From the NCBI RefSeq assembly GCF_000337375.1, contig NZ_AOJG01000018.1, positions 6,278 to 70,277 of the forward strand: DNA of 64,000 bases, read 5' to 3'. Each line of letters opens with the position of its first letter. The first letter of the stretch is position 1. The stretch is from Halorubrum lipolyticum DSM 21995 (GTDB lineage: Archaea; Halobacteriota; Halobacteria; Halobacteriales; Haloferacaceae). The notes below the pieces were generated by a model, which saw only the letters and a list, made by a program, of their open reading frames with translations, made no database searches and was not told the DNA's origin. The position numbers and the translations under genes are program-made. Of this stretch, positions 26,212 to 34,414 are shown piece after piece.

Positions 26212-27522
26212 TCACAGCCCGTCGAGGAACGCGTCGAACGCCCCGCTCTCCGGGTGGACGTGACAGTACGTTCCGAGCGTTCGGTGTTCGATCAGCCCGT
26301 CGTGTTCGCCGTCGACACCGGTGCCGCGCTCCACGTCGAAGGCGAACCGGGCGTCGCCCGCGGCCTCGGCGTCCGAGTAGTGGAACTCGTGGCCCCGAAG
26401 GCTCTCGCCAGCCGACGCCGTCGGCGCGTCCCGCGTCGCCCGCAGCTCGACGTGGTCGAGCGCCCGATACCGGTCGCGCATGCGCACGTCGGCCGGGAGG
26501 ACGCCGGCCATCGCGTGCGTCTCGCCCCCGGCGGTCGTCAGCGACTCGGCGAGCGCCATCAGTCCGCCGCACTCGCCGAGCACGGGCGTCCCCTCGGCGG
26601 CCGCGCTCGCGACGTCGTCGAGCGCCGGGCTCTCGGCCAGCTCCGCGGCGTGGAGCTCCGGGTAGCCGCCGGGGAGGTAGACGCCGTCGCAGGGCGGGAG
26701 GGGGTCGCCCGCGGTCGGCGCGAAGGACTCGACGGTCGCCCGCTCGCGCAGGCGTTCGATCGTCGCCGGATACGCGAACCGGAAGGCGTCGTCGCGGGCG
26801 ACCGCGACGCGGGGGCGGTCGCCGTCGGCCGTCTCGGCCGGACCGTTCGGTTCGGGCAGGTCGGCCGGCTCCCGCGCGATATCGGCGAGCCGCTCGGTCC
26901 GGAGCCCCTCGGCGGCCGCGTCGAGCGCGTCGTCGGGCACGGGCGACTCGTCGCCCATGTGCAGGCCGAGGTGGCGGTCCGGCACTTCGAGGTCGTCGTC
27001 CGGCGGGACCCGGCCGAGGTAGCTCATCCCCTCCGGGAGCGCCTCGCGGATCCCCTCGGCGTGGCGCCCGCCGTGCGCGCGCTGGGCGATGACGCCGACC
27101 ACGTCGACGTCGCGGCCGGTCCGGTCGGCATACGTTCGAAAACCGAGCGCGGTCGCCGCGACGCTCTCCATCCCCGCGCTGGCGTCGACCACGAGCGCGA
27201 CGGGGAGGTCGAGCGCCTCGGCGACCGCGGCGGTGCTCGACTTGTCGCCGTCGTACAGCCCCATGACGCCCTCGACGACGCAGACGTCGCCCTCGCCGCG
27301 GGCGTAGTTCCGGCGGAGCCCGTCCTCGCCCTGGAGCCACGGGTCGAGCGTGCGCGAGGGGCGCCCCGCCACGCGCTCGTGGTGACTCGGGTCGATGAAG
27401 TCGGGCCCGGCCTTCGCCGGCTGGACCGCGTGACCCGCGTCGTCCAGCGCCCGGATCGCCGCGAGCGTCGCGACCGTCTTGCCGACGCCGGAGGCGGTGC
27501 CGCCGAAGACGATACCCCTCAT
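26212..27522 (-). CDS. cbiA: Cobyrinic acid a,c-diamide synthase
   Basis: A 436-residue glutamine amidotransferase that amidates the a and c carboxylates of cobyrinic acid. The N-terminal P-loop-like GGTASGVGKTVATLAAIRAL binds ATP. The C-terminal glutaminase domain has its nucleophile Cys in VLGECGGLMALAESL and the His near the end in GTYCHVHPES. The ATG overlaps the cobT stop as ATGA. Corrin-ring genes are not in the window, so the cobyrinic acid must come from a distant cluster or from salvage. Confidence 0.94.
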   Translation of the reverse strand: MRGIVFGGTASGVGKTVATLAAIRALDDAGHAVQPAKAGPDFIDPSHHERVAGRPSRTLDPWLQGEDGLRRNYARGEGDVCVVEGVMGLYDGDKSSTAAVAEALDLPVALVVDASAGMESVAATALGFRTYADRTGRDVDVVGVIAQRAHGGRHAEGIREALPEGMSYLGRVPPDDDLEVPDRHLGLHMGDESPVPDDALDAAAEGLRTERLADIAREPADLPEPNGPAETADGDRPRVAVARDDAFRFAYPATIERLRERATVESFAPTAGDPLPPCDGVYLPGGYPELHAAELAESPALDDVASAAAEGTPVLGECGGLMALAESLTTAGGETHAMAGVLPADVRMRDRYRALDHVELRATRDAPTASAGESLRGHEFHYSDAEAAGDARFAFDVERGTGVDGEHDGLIEHRTLGTYCHVHPESGAFDAFLDGL

Positions 27523-28577
27523 GGCGAGTTCGCTCTGTCGGCCAGCAGGCGGTCGGTGATCGAGGCCACGCGGTCGCGCACGTCGCCGGCGGGGACGCCG
27601 GCGCGCTCGGAGAGGGCCAACGCGCCGCCCATCCCGACGCCCTCCTTCGCCTCCCCGCGGGCGTACGCCGCCATCGACGGGTGGTCGCTCTCGCCGAACG
27701 CCGGGTCGGTCGCGGAGAGCGTCAACTCGAGGTCGTCCGCGAGCGCGCCCACGTCGGCGGAGGGGTCGTCGGCGACGAACGAGGTCGTCGCGAGCGGGAG
27801 CGGGCGCTCGACGCCCGCGTGTCGCGCGAGCGCGGCGACCGCCGCCATCTGGGTCCCGCCGGCGAGCGTGACCGGCACGCCGCGCTCGACCGCGCCGACG
27901 ACGAGGCCGGCCGCCGCGGCGAGCACGGGGTCGCCCATCAGCCGGACCGCGTCGAGCGGGTCGCCGGCCGCGTCGCCGGCGGCGAGCCCGCTGGCGTCCA
28001 GTCCCTCGTCGACGACCGCGCGCTTGGTCCCGAGGGGGTTCGCCGGCAGCGACGAGGAGACGGCGGGGCGCTCGTCGAGCGCGGTGAGGACGCCGAGCGC
28101 GGTCGTCGTGCCGCCGGGGATCGTTTCGGCGACGAGGAGTTCGGTATCGGCGTCGCTCGCCTCGATATTCGGTTCGGTCCCCGCGACCACTTCCGGCACC
28201 AGTCCGCGCGCCCGCTTAAAAATCGCCGCCGCGTCCGGCACGGGCTCCGGGTCGCGCACGTCGCCGCCGGGCGCGGCGCCCGCGTCGAGGAGCGTCGCGT
28301 CCGTGGGGTCCGTCGGGACCGCGAGCCCCGCGTCGACGCCGACGAAGTCGAACCCGACGATCTCGCGCACGGCGCGGGTGACGACCGCCGGGGTCGGACA
28401 GCCCGCGGGGCTGACCGGAACGGCCGAGTCGGGGGCGGGCCGCCCGTCGGCGACGATCTCGAGGTCGGCGCTCGGGGTGTGTCTCCGCAGCTCCGGGTCG
28501 GCGCCCGCGGCGCTGATCCCGTCGATCGCGGCGGTCGCGGTCGTCCCCGCGACGACCGCGAGGGTCACGTCGGTCAC
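27519..28577 (-). CDS. cobT: CobT-like nicotinate-nucleotide phosphoribosyltransferase (archaeal UPF0284 type)
   Basis: A 352-residue member of the archaeal branch of CobT proteins, which activate the lower-ligand base as its alpha-ribotide using nicotinate mononucleotide. Recognisable blocks are SPAGCPTPAVVTRAVREI, LLVAETIPGGTTTALGVL and TLAGGTQMAAVAALARHAG. It is the first gene of the operon, starting at a GTG preceded by a GGGAGGGA Shine-Dalgarno-like run (about 28582-28590), so this operon seems to have a leader of about 85 nt. The in vivo base substrate is not known. Confidence 0.88.
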   Translation of the reverse strand: MTDVTLAVVAGTTATAAIDGISAAGADPELRRHTPSADLEIVADGRPAPDSAVPVSPAGCPTPAVVTRAVREIVGFDFVGVDAGLAVPTDPTDATLLDAGAAPGGDVRDPEPVPDAAAIFKRARGLVPEVVAGTEPNIEASDADTELLVAETIPGGTTTALGVLTALDERPAVSSSLPANPLGTKRAVVDEGLDASGLAAGDAAGDPLDAVRLMGDPVLAAAAGLVVGAVERGVPVTLAGGTQMAAVAALARHAGVERPLPLATTSFVADDPSADVGALADDLELTLSATDPAFGESDHPSMAAYARGEAKEGVGMGGALALSERAGVPAGDVRDRVASITDRLLADRANSP

Positions 28578-28657
28578 GCGGTCCCTCCCGCTCGTCGCCT
28601 CGAGGGATCGAGTGGTTTGGCCGGTCGATGGCGCCCGTCGCCCGCTCGGTCGATAAC

Positions 28658-28695
28658 AACCACTAGCGGTTGATTAGCACAAGTCGACTTTAATC
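28658..28695 (-). promoter_or_regulatory. Cobalamin operon promoter with palindromic operator candidate
   Basis: On the minus strand a TATA-like GATTAAAG (about 28687-28695) is followed about 25 nt later by the inverted repeat at 28658-28671 (plus strand AACCACTAGCGGTT), which would sit on the transcription start. That position is typical of repressor operators in archaea. No B12 riboswitch pattern was seen in the leader. The promoter and operator are inferred, not shown. Confidence 0.45.
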
Positions 28696-28803
28696 GATCG
28701 GGGATCGGGCTCCCCGAACGGTGACGCCCCCGGCGGTGCAGTCGCGACGCGACCGGTCGGCTACCGACAGTCGCGGACGGACGAGTGTGCGAATGATCTC
28801 CAC

Positions 28804-28812
28804 ACATATAAG
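28804..28812 (+). promoter_or_regulatory. TATA-like box upstream of the SDR gene region
   Basis: CATATAAGA lies about 33 nt before an ATG at 28840, so a transcript probably starts near 28832. That ATG opens a 62-codon frame of Arg/Pro-rich low-complexity sequence ending in an ATGA overlap with the SDR start at 29025. It may be a leader frame or only a 5' untranslated region. Confidence 0.4.
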
Positions 28813-28943
28813 ACGGGTATTCGCTAATGAGTATTAATAATGGTAACTGAAACATCGGGGACGAGAAACAGGGAGCACAGAGCCGGAGGCGTCGAGGCGA
28901 GGTGGGAAAACCGCTCGCCGGTCAGCGCTCCGAGGGCGACGAC

Positions 28944-28996
28944 GGACCGGCGGCGACTGCCAGACCGGCGGCGACTGCCAGACCGGCGGCGACACC
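28944..28996 (+). repeat. 18-bp tandem repeat in the SDR leader
   Basis: About two and a half copies of the 18-bp unit ACCGGCGGCGACTGCCAG lie just before the dehydrogenase start. Apart from this, the opposed promoters and an inverted repeat around 28695-28715, the gap 28578-29024 shows nothing recognisable. Confidence 0.7.
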
Positions 28997-29024
28997 CGTG
29001 CGGGTCCGGAGAACGGGGCGATAC

Positions 29025-29816
29025 ATGACCGGCGACGCCTCCCTGACGCCGGACGACGCCCTCCCGGACCTCGCCGGGCGGGTCGCGGTCGTCACCGGCG
29101 GCGGCCGGGGGATCGGGCGGGCGATCGCGCTCGGAATGGCCGCCGCGGGGGCGACGGTCGTCCCCTCGGCGCGGACCGCGGCGGAGGTCGAGGCCGTCGC
29201 CGCCGAGGCCCGGGACCTCGGGGTCGAGGCGCGCGGGATCACCGCCGACGTGACCGACGACGGCGAGGTGGACGCGTTGGTCGAGGAGACCGTCGACGCG
29301 TTCGGCTCGCTGGACGTGTTGGTCAACAACGCGGGATTCAACCCCGGCGACGCGCTCGGCGACCCGGCGGAGATCGAGAGCGACGCCGTCGACTCGGTCC
29401 TGGACGTGAACCTTCGAGGGGCGTTCCGGACGCTTCGGGCCGCCGGCCCGTATTTAAAAGAGGCGGGCGGCAGCGTCGTCAACGTCGCCAGCGTGGCGGG
29501 CGAGGTCGGGCTGCCGAAACAGCACCCGTACGTCGCCTCGAAACACGGCCTCGTCGGGCTCACGAAGAGCGCGGCGGTGGACTGGGCGCCGGACGTGCGG
29601 GTGAACGCGGTCGCGCCCGGCTACGTCGCGACCGACCTCACGGAGACGCTGCAGGAGAACGAGCGGCTCCGGCGGTCGATCCTCGACCGGACGCCGCAGG
29701 AGCGGTTCGCCGACCCGATGGAGATCGCGGGCCCGGTCGCCTTCCTCGCGAGCGGCGCGGCGAGCTTCGTCACCGGCGAGACGCTCGCCGCCGACGGCGG
29801 CTGGACGGCGCGGTGA
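29025..29816 (+). CDS. Short-chain dehydrogenase/reductase (SDR)
   Basis: A 263-residue classical SDR. The cofactor loop TGGGRGIGRA is at 24-33 and VNNAG at 100-104. The catalytic set is Ser156, Tyr169 and Lys173 (YVASK). The C-terminal AAFLASG-like block (VAFLASGAASFVTGETLAAD) is typical of the FabG/glucose-dehydrogenase group. The substrate is unknown: 3-oxoacyl or sugar/alcohol reduction are both possible. The ATG at 29025 is preceded by GGAG and lies in a longer open frame starting at 28902 that lacks SDR similarity. Confidence 0.88.
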   Translation: MTGDASLTPDDALPDLAGRVAVVTGGGRGIGRAIALGMAAAGATVVPSARTAAEVEAVAAEARDLGVEARGITADVTDDGEVDALVEETVDAFGSLDVLVNNAGFNPGDALGDPAEIESDAVDSVLDVNLRGAFRTLRAAGPYLKEAGGSVVNVASVAGEVGLPKQHPYVASKHGLVGLTKSAAVDWAPDVRVNAVAPGYVATDLTETLQENERLRRSILDRTPQERFADPMEIAGPVAFLASGAASFVTGETLAADGGWTAR

Positions 29817-29854
29817 GCCGAGCGGGGAACGCGTACGGCGATCGCGGCCGGGCG

Positions 29855-31831
29855 TCAAACCAGCCCGCCCGCGGTGAACACCGCGTAGCAGATCGCCACT
29901 AACAGTCCGGAGTGGAACAGCGCCGCGTAGCGCCCGCGGGAGGCGGTGCCGGCGAACCACCCCGACGCGAGCATCGTCGCCTGCGTGACGACGTACAGCC
30001 GGAAGCGTTCCAGCTCCGGAAGCACCGTCTCCGGCTCGGTCACGAGGTCGGTGGCGCCGGCGAGGTCGGCGAGCCGGGCGGCGTCGATCACCTGCGTGTT
30101 GACGACGGCGACGACCGCCGCGACCAGCGCGGCCGCCGCCCAGCCGACCGCGACGTACGGGTGCATCGACGAGCGGAGCGCCCGCTGCTCGCTGTAGAGC
30201 CGCCCCACCTCGATCCGGAGCGTCTCGAAGACGGCGTCGGCGTCGCTCCCGGCGTCGAGGGCGTCGGTGACCAGCCCGAGCGTCCCCTCCGCCAGCGGGG
30301 TCCCGACGCGTTCGACGAACCGCTCGATCGCGGCCGCGCGGACGTCGGTCGCGGTCGTCGACTCGCCCGTGGTCCCCGCGCCCTCCGTGCGCCCCGTCGC
30401 GGTCGTCGACCGGAGCGCGAACGCGAGGTCGGCCACGTCGTCGTCGAGGACGCCGAGGTCCGCGTCGCGCGCGACCGCCTCGACCGCCGCGGGGAACGGC
30501 CGCCCCCGCGCGACGTGGCCCGAGACGGCGTGAACGAAGTCCGCCAGCTCGCGGTCCTTCGCGTCGTCGATCCGGGTGCGTCTCCCCGCGGCGACGCCGA
30601 CGGGGACGGCGAACGCCGCGTACGAGAGCAGCCCGACGTTGACGAGGGTGTAGCCGGCGAGGGCGAGGGCGACCGCGAGCAGGGCCGCGGGCGGCGCGCA
30701 GACGACCGCCGCGCTGGCCGGGTTGCGCCCGACCGAGGCGAAGACGCCGCGGGGCGCCGCCGGCAGGTCGTAGCTCGCGCGCTGGTTCGGCGGGCGGAGC
30801 GTGCCGACCGCGACCGCGCCGGCGAGGCCGATGGCGACGAGGAAGGCGACGGCGCCGTAGAGGACGACCGCCCGCGTCGGCACCACCCCGACCGGCGTGT
30901 CGACCGGGGGGAGCAGCTCCGGCACGACGACGGTGAGCGCGGTCGCCGCGATGACGAGCAGCGCCGGCAACACCAACACGAGGACGAACAGCTCCGTGAG
31001 CAGCTCCAGGAACCGGCGGGCGCGCTTCCGGGCCCGGTCCTGCCGGTGCGCGAGCATCCGACGCTCCGTCCGGAGGTACTCCGCGAGCGCCGCGTCGCCG
31101 GTCGCCGCGTGCTTGCGGAACTCGAGGAGGAACGGCGCGAGCAGCTCCCGCGAGGGGGTGTCGCGGGCGACCCGGCGTAACCCCTCGTCGAGGCTCCCGG
31201 CGAGTTGCGCGGCGTTGAGCGCCTTCCGCAGCGAGGTCGCCGTCCCGCCGTAGGCGTCGTTCGCGGCGGCCTTCTCGACCATCTCGCGGGGCCCGTCGCT
31301 CCCGGCCGCGAGCAGTTCGAGGTAGCGGACCGCGGGCGGGAGCGTCCGCTCGATGTCGGTCCGGCGCGTCGCCGTGAGCCACCGGAGGCGGAGCCCGCCG
31401 AGCCGCACCGTCGCGCGCTTCGCGAGGAACCCGGCGAGCCCCGCGACGACGACCGCGACCGAGTCGGCCGACAGCGACGCGATCGGAATCGGGGAGCCCG
31501 CGCCGACTCGGGCGTCGACCGCCGCGAGCAGCCCCGGTGCGGTCGACGCGGCGACGAGCAGCGCCGGGACGATGACCGCGACGCAGGCGACCCACGAGAG
31601 GCCGTACACCCGCGACAGATGCGTCTCGAACCCCGTGTCGAGCGCGGTCCCGCGGTACCGCTTCCGGTCGGCGTCGTGCCGGCGGTCGCTCGCGTGGCGC
31701 GCGAACAGGGCGTACAGCACGCGGTCGATCACCGAGGACCCGCCGGCCCGCGTGAAGCCGTCGGCCTCGGCGGCGTCGAGGGCGCGGCGGCCCCCCGGAG
31801 CGTCGGTTCCCGTCTGTGGCTCCCCGCTCAC
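29855..31831 (-). CDS. Pilus/T2SS-F family membrane platform protein (TadC/PilC-like)
   Basis: A 658-residue membrane protein with two GspF-type four-helix modules separated by hydrophobic helices (for example VLVLPALLVIAATALTVVVP). It would be the inner-membrane platform of an archaeal type IV pilus-like machine. It is partner to the ATPase just upstream, overlapping its stop as GTGA, and starts with GTG. No pilin genes adjoin it, so its pilins are probably encoded elsewhere, as for the PilB3/PilC3 system of Haloferax; that equivalence is inferred. Confidence 0.85.
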   Translation of the reverse strand: MSGEPQTGTDAPGGRRALDAAEADGFTRAGGSSVIDRVLYALFARHASDRRHDADRKRYRGTALDTGFETHLSRVYGLSWVACVAVIVPALLVAASTAPGLLAAVDARVGAGSPIPIASLSADSVAVVVAGLAGFLAKRATVRLGGLRLRWLTATRRTDIERTLPPAVRYLELLAAGSDGPREMVEKAAANDAYGGTATSLRKALNAAQLAGSLDEGLRRVARDTPSRELLAPFLLEFRKHAATGDAALAEYLRTERRMLAHRQDRARKRARRFLELLTELFVLVLVLPALLVIAATALTVVVPELLPPVDTPVGVVPTRAVVLYGAVAFLVAIGLAGAVAVGTLRPPNQRASYDLPAAPRGVFASVGRNPASAAVVCAPPAALLAVALALAGYTLVNVGLLSYAAFAVPVGVAAGRRTRIDDAKDRELADFVHAVSGHVARGRPFPAAVEAVARDADLGVLDDDVADLAFALRSTTATGRTEGAGTTGESTTATDVRAAAIERFVERVGTPLAEGTLGLVTDALDAGSDADAVFETLRIEVGRLYSEQRALRSSMHPYVAVGWAAAALVAAVVAVVNTQVIDAARLADLAGATDLVTEPETVLPELERFRLYVVTQATMLASGWFAGTASRGRYAALFHSGLLVAICYAVFTAGGLV

Positions 31832-34152
31832 GGCCGTCCCTCCCCGTCCGCGGTGCGGGCGGCGCGCTCGACGGTCGCGGCCTCGTCGGTCCGGAGGTCC
31901 GCGAGGAACTCGAACAGCGCGTCGAAGTCGTCGACCCCCTCGCGGACGAGGTACTCGACGTACCGGCGCTTGGACGCGAACTCCGACTCGACGGCGTCGA
32001 CGTCGCGGTCGGTGTGGTCGGCGACGCGACCGAGCGCGTGGAGGCGGCGTTCGTCACCGGGCGCGGTCGGCGCGCCGCGCTCGGGGGCGCCCGGGAACCG
32101 GAACTCGCCGTCGGCGTCTCGCCACGCGACCGTGTTGTAGTACACTTCCTCCGCTCCCTTGTCGATGACGCCGGCACCGCCGTGTTTGGGGTTTCCCGTC
32201 GGGCTTCGCTTCGCCTCGGAGTCGAGGGCCGCGTACTCCGCCTCGGAGAGCAGCTCGACCGCTCGCGAGACGTAGCGCTCGCCGTCGACCTGCCGCGGGA
32301 AGACGACCAGGTCGACCTCGCGGAGGAGGTAAGCGGGGAGCCCGCGCTCGATCACGCGGTTGACGAGCGCCTCCACGTCCTCGGCGTGAGTGGTGCCGAT
32401 CACGCCGTGGCCCGTGTTCAGGGTCTCGGCGAACGTCTCGAAGCTCGCGGGCGTGTTGATCTCGGCGATCACCTCCACGTCCGGGTTCAGGTAGTTCGCT
32501 TCGGCCATCAGCTCCGACATGCTCACGGCCTTGTACGCGTCCTCGTGGTCGCGCGTCGTGAGCGACACCCCGGTCTCGTGCGGGAGCCGGACCTCGCGGG
32601 ACCCCTCGTCGATCGACACCGGCCGGTCGTCGAACGGGATGAAGGGGGTGTGGGCGTTCATGAGCGTCGTCTTCCCCACCCCGGTCGGCCCGGCGAAGAG
32701 GACGGTCCCCCGGTGTTCGTACAGCAGCCACAGCAGGGTGACCAGGTCGGGCGAGAGCGTCCCGTGGTCGACCAGATCGACCGGCGTCAGGGCGTCAGCG
32801 CTCTGCTTGCGGATCGAGACGTGCGGGCCGCCCTCGGAGATGACCGGGAGCGCCACCGCGCACCGAACCGTCTCGTCGACCCCCTCGACGTCGAGGTTCA
32901 CCTTCGCCGACGGCGTCGACGCGTTGAGCTCGGTGCCGTCGCGGGCCGCCAGCCCGGTGACGACGTTGACGAACGCGGTCTCGTCGTCGAACGCGAGGTT
33001 CGTCGGGACGCGTCGCCCGGCCTCTGCGGTGCCGCCGAGGTCGTCGGCGTCGCCGGCGGCACCCGCCTCCGTCCCCTCCAGGATCGAGGTCCGCGGGACC
33101 ACCTTCACGCGCTCGCCGACGCGGTTCGCCTCCACGTCCTCCAGGTTCGGGTCGCGGATCGGTATCGTGAGGATGCCCTCGCCGACGAAGTCGCGCAGCA
33201 CGTAGTACGCCAGGTCGTCGAGCCGGTCGTGGGCGTACCGGGAGTCGACCGGCGGCACCGCGAGCCCGCGGTCGGCCAGCGCGGAGCGGACGCGGTGGGC
33301 CGCCGCGCCGAGCCACGCGCGGGTGTTGCGCGCGGTGAGCCGCCGCGAGAGGAACCGCCGGGCGTGCTCGGCGACGAACGCCTCGCGGTCGTCGACGACG
33401 CCGTTGACGGTCGTCTCCCAGACGCGCTCCTTGCACTCCTCGATCAGCGCCTCGTCGCCCGGGAGGAGGTCGGGCTCGCGGACGGCGTACTTCGTCTCGA
33501 ACGCGTCGGAGCCGAGCAGTCGCTCGCGGGCGACCACCACCTCGACGGAGAGCCCGGCGAAGCCGACCGCGTACCGGGCGAGCCGCTCGGCGGCGACGCG
33601 CTCGACGTACGCCGCGTCGGCGTCGATGCCGGTCTCCAGGGGCGCGAACGTCTCGGTGTGGACGACCAGCTCGCGCTCGTCGCCCACGTCGGCCACCTCG
33701 ATCCGGTCGTCTAAGGCGAGCGGCGTCACGTCGCCGAGGAGCCGGAGGTCGCGCAGCGCGTGGTAGTCGATCCGACGGCGCGCCGCCGCGCTCGCGTCGA
33801 GCAGCCGGTCGAGCGCGCGCTCGTACTTCGGCTCGAACCCCGCCTCGGCCCGCTCGTTCACGCCGACCCGCGTGAGCGGGCGCCGGTGGCGCACCCCGGA
33901 GAAGTGGTCGCGGACGCGGTCGAGCGCGCGCTCGTCGGCCGCCGACAGCGGCGGCTCGCGCACGTCGTAGCCGAACCGGCCGCCGTCGCGCTCGCGGACG
34001 GTCGCGACGACCCCCGGCTCCGGCTCGTACTGCGCCCGCACGTCGGGGGCGTACCACGCCTCGGGATCGTCCGGCGGCACCGGCGCGGGCACCGCGCCGC
34101 CCGGGTCGTCGTCGGCGTCGTCGACGATCCGGAGCGTCGGGCCGTCGCTCAC
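31828..34152 (-). CDS. Type II/IV secretion (pilus assembly) ATPase, VirB11/TadA/PilB-like
   Basis: A 774-residue secretion ATPase powering pilus subunit assembly. A long N-terminal region (about 1-380) precedes the RecA-like core. Walker A GPTGVGKTTL lies near residue 487, the Asp box DDRPVSIDEGSRE follows, and the His box is IGTTHAEDVEALVNRVIERG. Length fits the PilB3 group of haloarchaea. The start is GTG. It is the first gene of a two-gene unit with the platform protein; the TATA-like CTTAAAT lies about 90 nt upstream. Confidence 0.9.
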   Translation of the reverse strand: MSDGPTLRIVDDADDDPGGAVPAPVPPDDPEAWYAPDVRAQYEPEPGVVATVRERDGGRFGYDVREPPLSAADERALDRVRDHFSGVRHRRPLTRVGVNERAEAGFEPKYERALDRLLDASAAARRRIDYHALRDLRLLGDVTPLALDDRIEVADVGDERELVVHTETFAPLETGIDADAAYVERVAAERLARYAVGFAGLSVEVVVARERLLGSDAFETKYAVREPDLLPGDEALIEECKERVWETTVNGVVDDREAFVAEHARRFLSRRLTARNTRAWLGAAAHRVRSALADRGLAVPPVDSRYAHDRLDDLAYYVLRDFVGEGILTIPIRDPNLEDVEANRVGERVKVVPRTSILEGTEAGAAGDADDLGGTAEAGRRVPTNLAFDDETAFVNVVTGLAARDGTELNASTPSAKVNLDVEGVDETVRCAVALPVISEGGPHVSIRKQSADALTPVDLVDHGTLSPDLVTLLWLLYEHRGTVLFAGPTGVGKTTLMNAHTPFIPFDDRPVSIDEGSREVRLPHETGVSLTTRDHEDAYKAVSMSELMAEANYLNPDVEVIAEINTPASFETFAETLNTGHGVIGTTHAEDVEALVNRVIERGLPAYLLREVDLVVFPRQVDGERYVSRAVELLSEAEYAALDSEAKRSPTGNPKHGGAGVIDKGAEEVYYNTVAWRDADGEFRFPGAPERGAPTAPGDERRLHALGRVADHTDRDVDAVESEFASKRRYVEYLVREGVDDFDALFEFLADLRTDEAATVERAARTADGEGRP

Positions 34153-34399
34153 GGCTCGGCTCCCCGCGTCGGTCGGTGCCTCGCGGAACCGGCGTCGCGT
34201 CTCCGCGTCATCGTTCGATCCGCGGGTGGTGGATGGGCCGATTTAAGCGTTATTTTCTGTTAGCAAAATATAATTTCAATCTGAATAAACGTCTTGGCGG
34301 AACACCGGGCCACGGCAGCTCCCGGGGGTGACAGCGCGGCGCGAAGTGGCGAACAGACGGAGAGCCTTGCCCGAACTGTAGCCCCTTTTACCCGTTCGG
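34153..34399. other. Intergenic region with an AT-rich core
   Basis: The stretch between the divergent ATPase and transporter genes contains an AT-rich block (about 34243-34290), unusual in this GC-rich DNA, plus the TATA-like CCCTTTTACC at about 34382-34391 that serves the transporter. No RNA gene or repeat was recognised. Confidence 0.5.
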
Positions 34400-34414
34400 G
34401 TGAACCCCGACGAG

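Noticed and set aside
25566-28656. Long plus-strand open frames opposite the cobalamin genes
   Set aside because: Antisense frames with biased Arg/Ala/Ser composition and no recognisable domain; the minus-strand genes carry all family motifs.
28577-28700. Cobalamin riboswitch before the B12 operon
   Set aside because: No B12-box-like sequence or long structured leader was found; the palindromic operator explains the region better.
28840-29028. 62-residue protein before the SDR gene as a confirmed gene
   Set aside because: Composition is Arg/Pro-rich and made partly of DNA repeats, unlike the acidic proteins of this genome; kept only as a possible leader frame.
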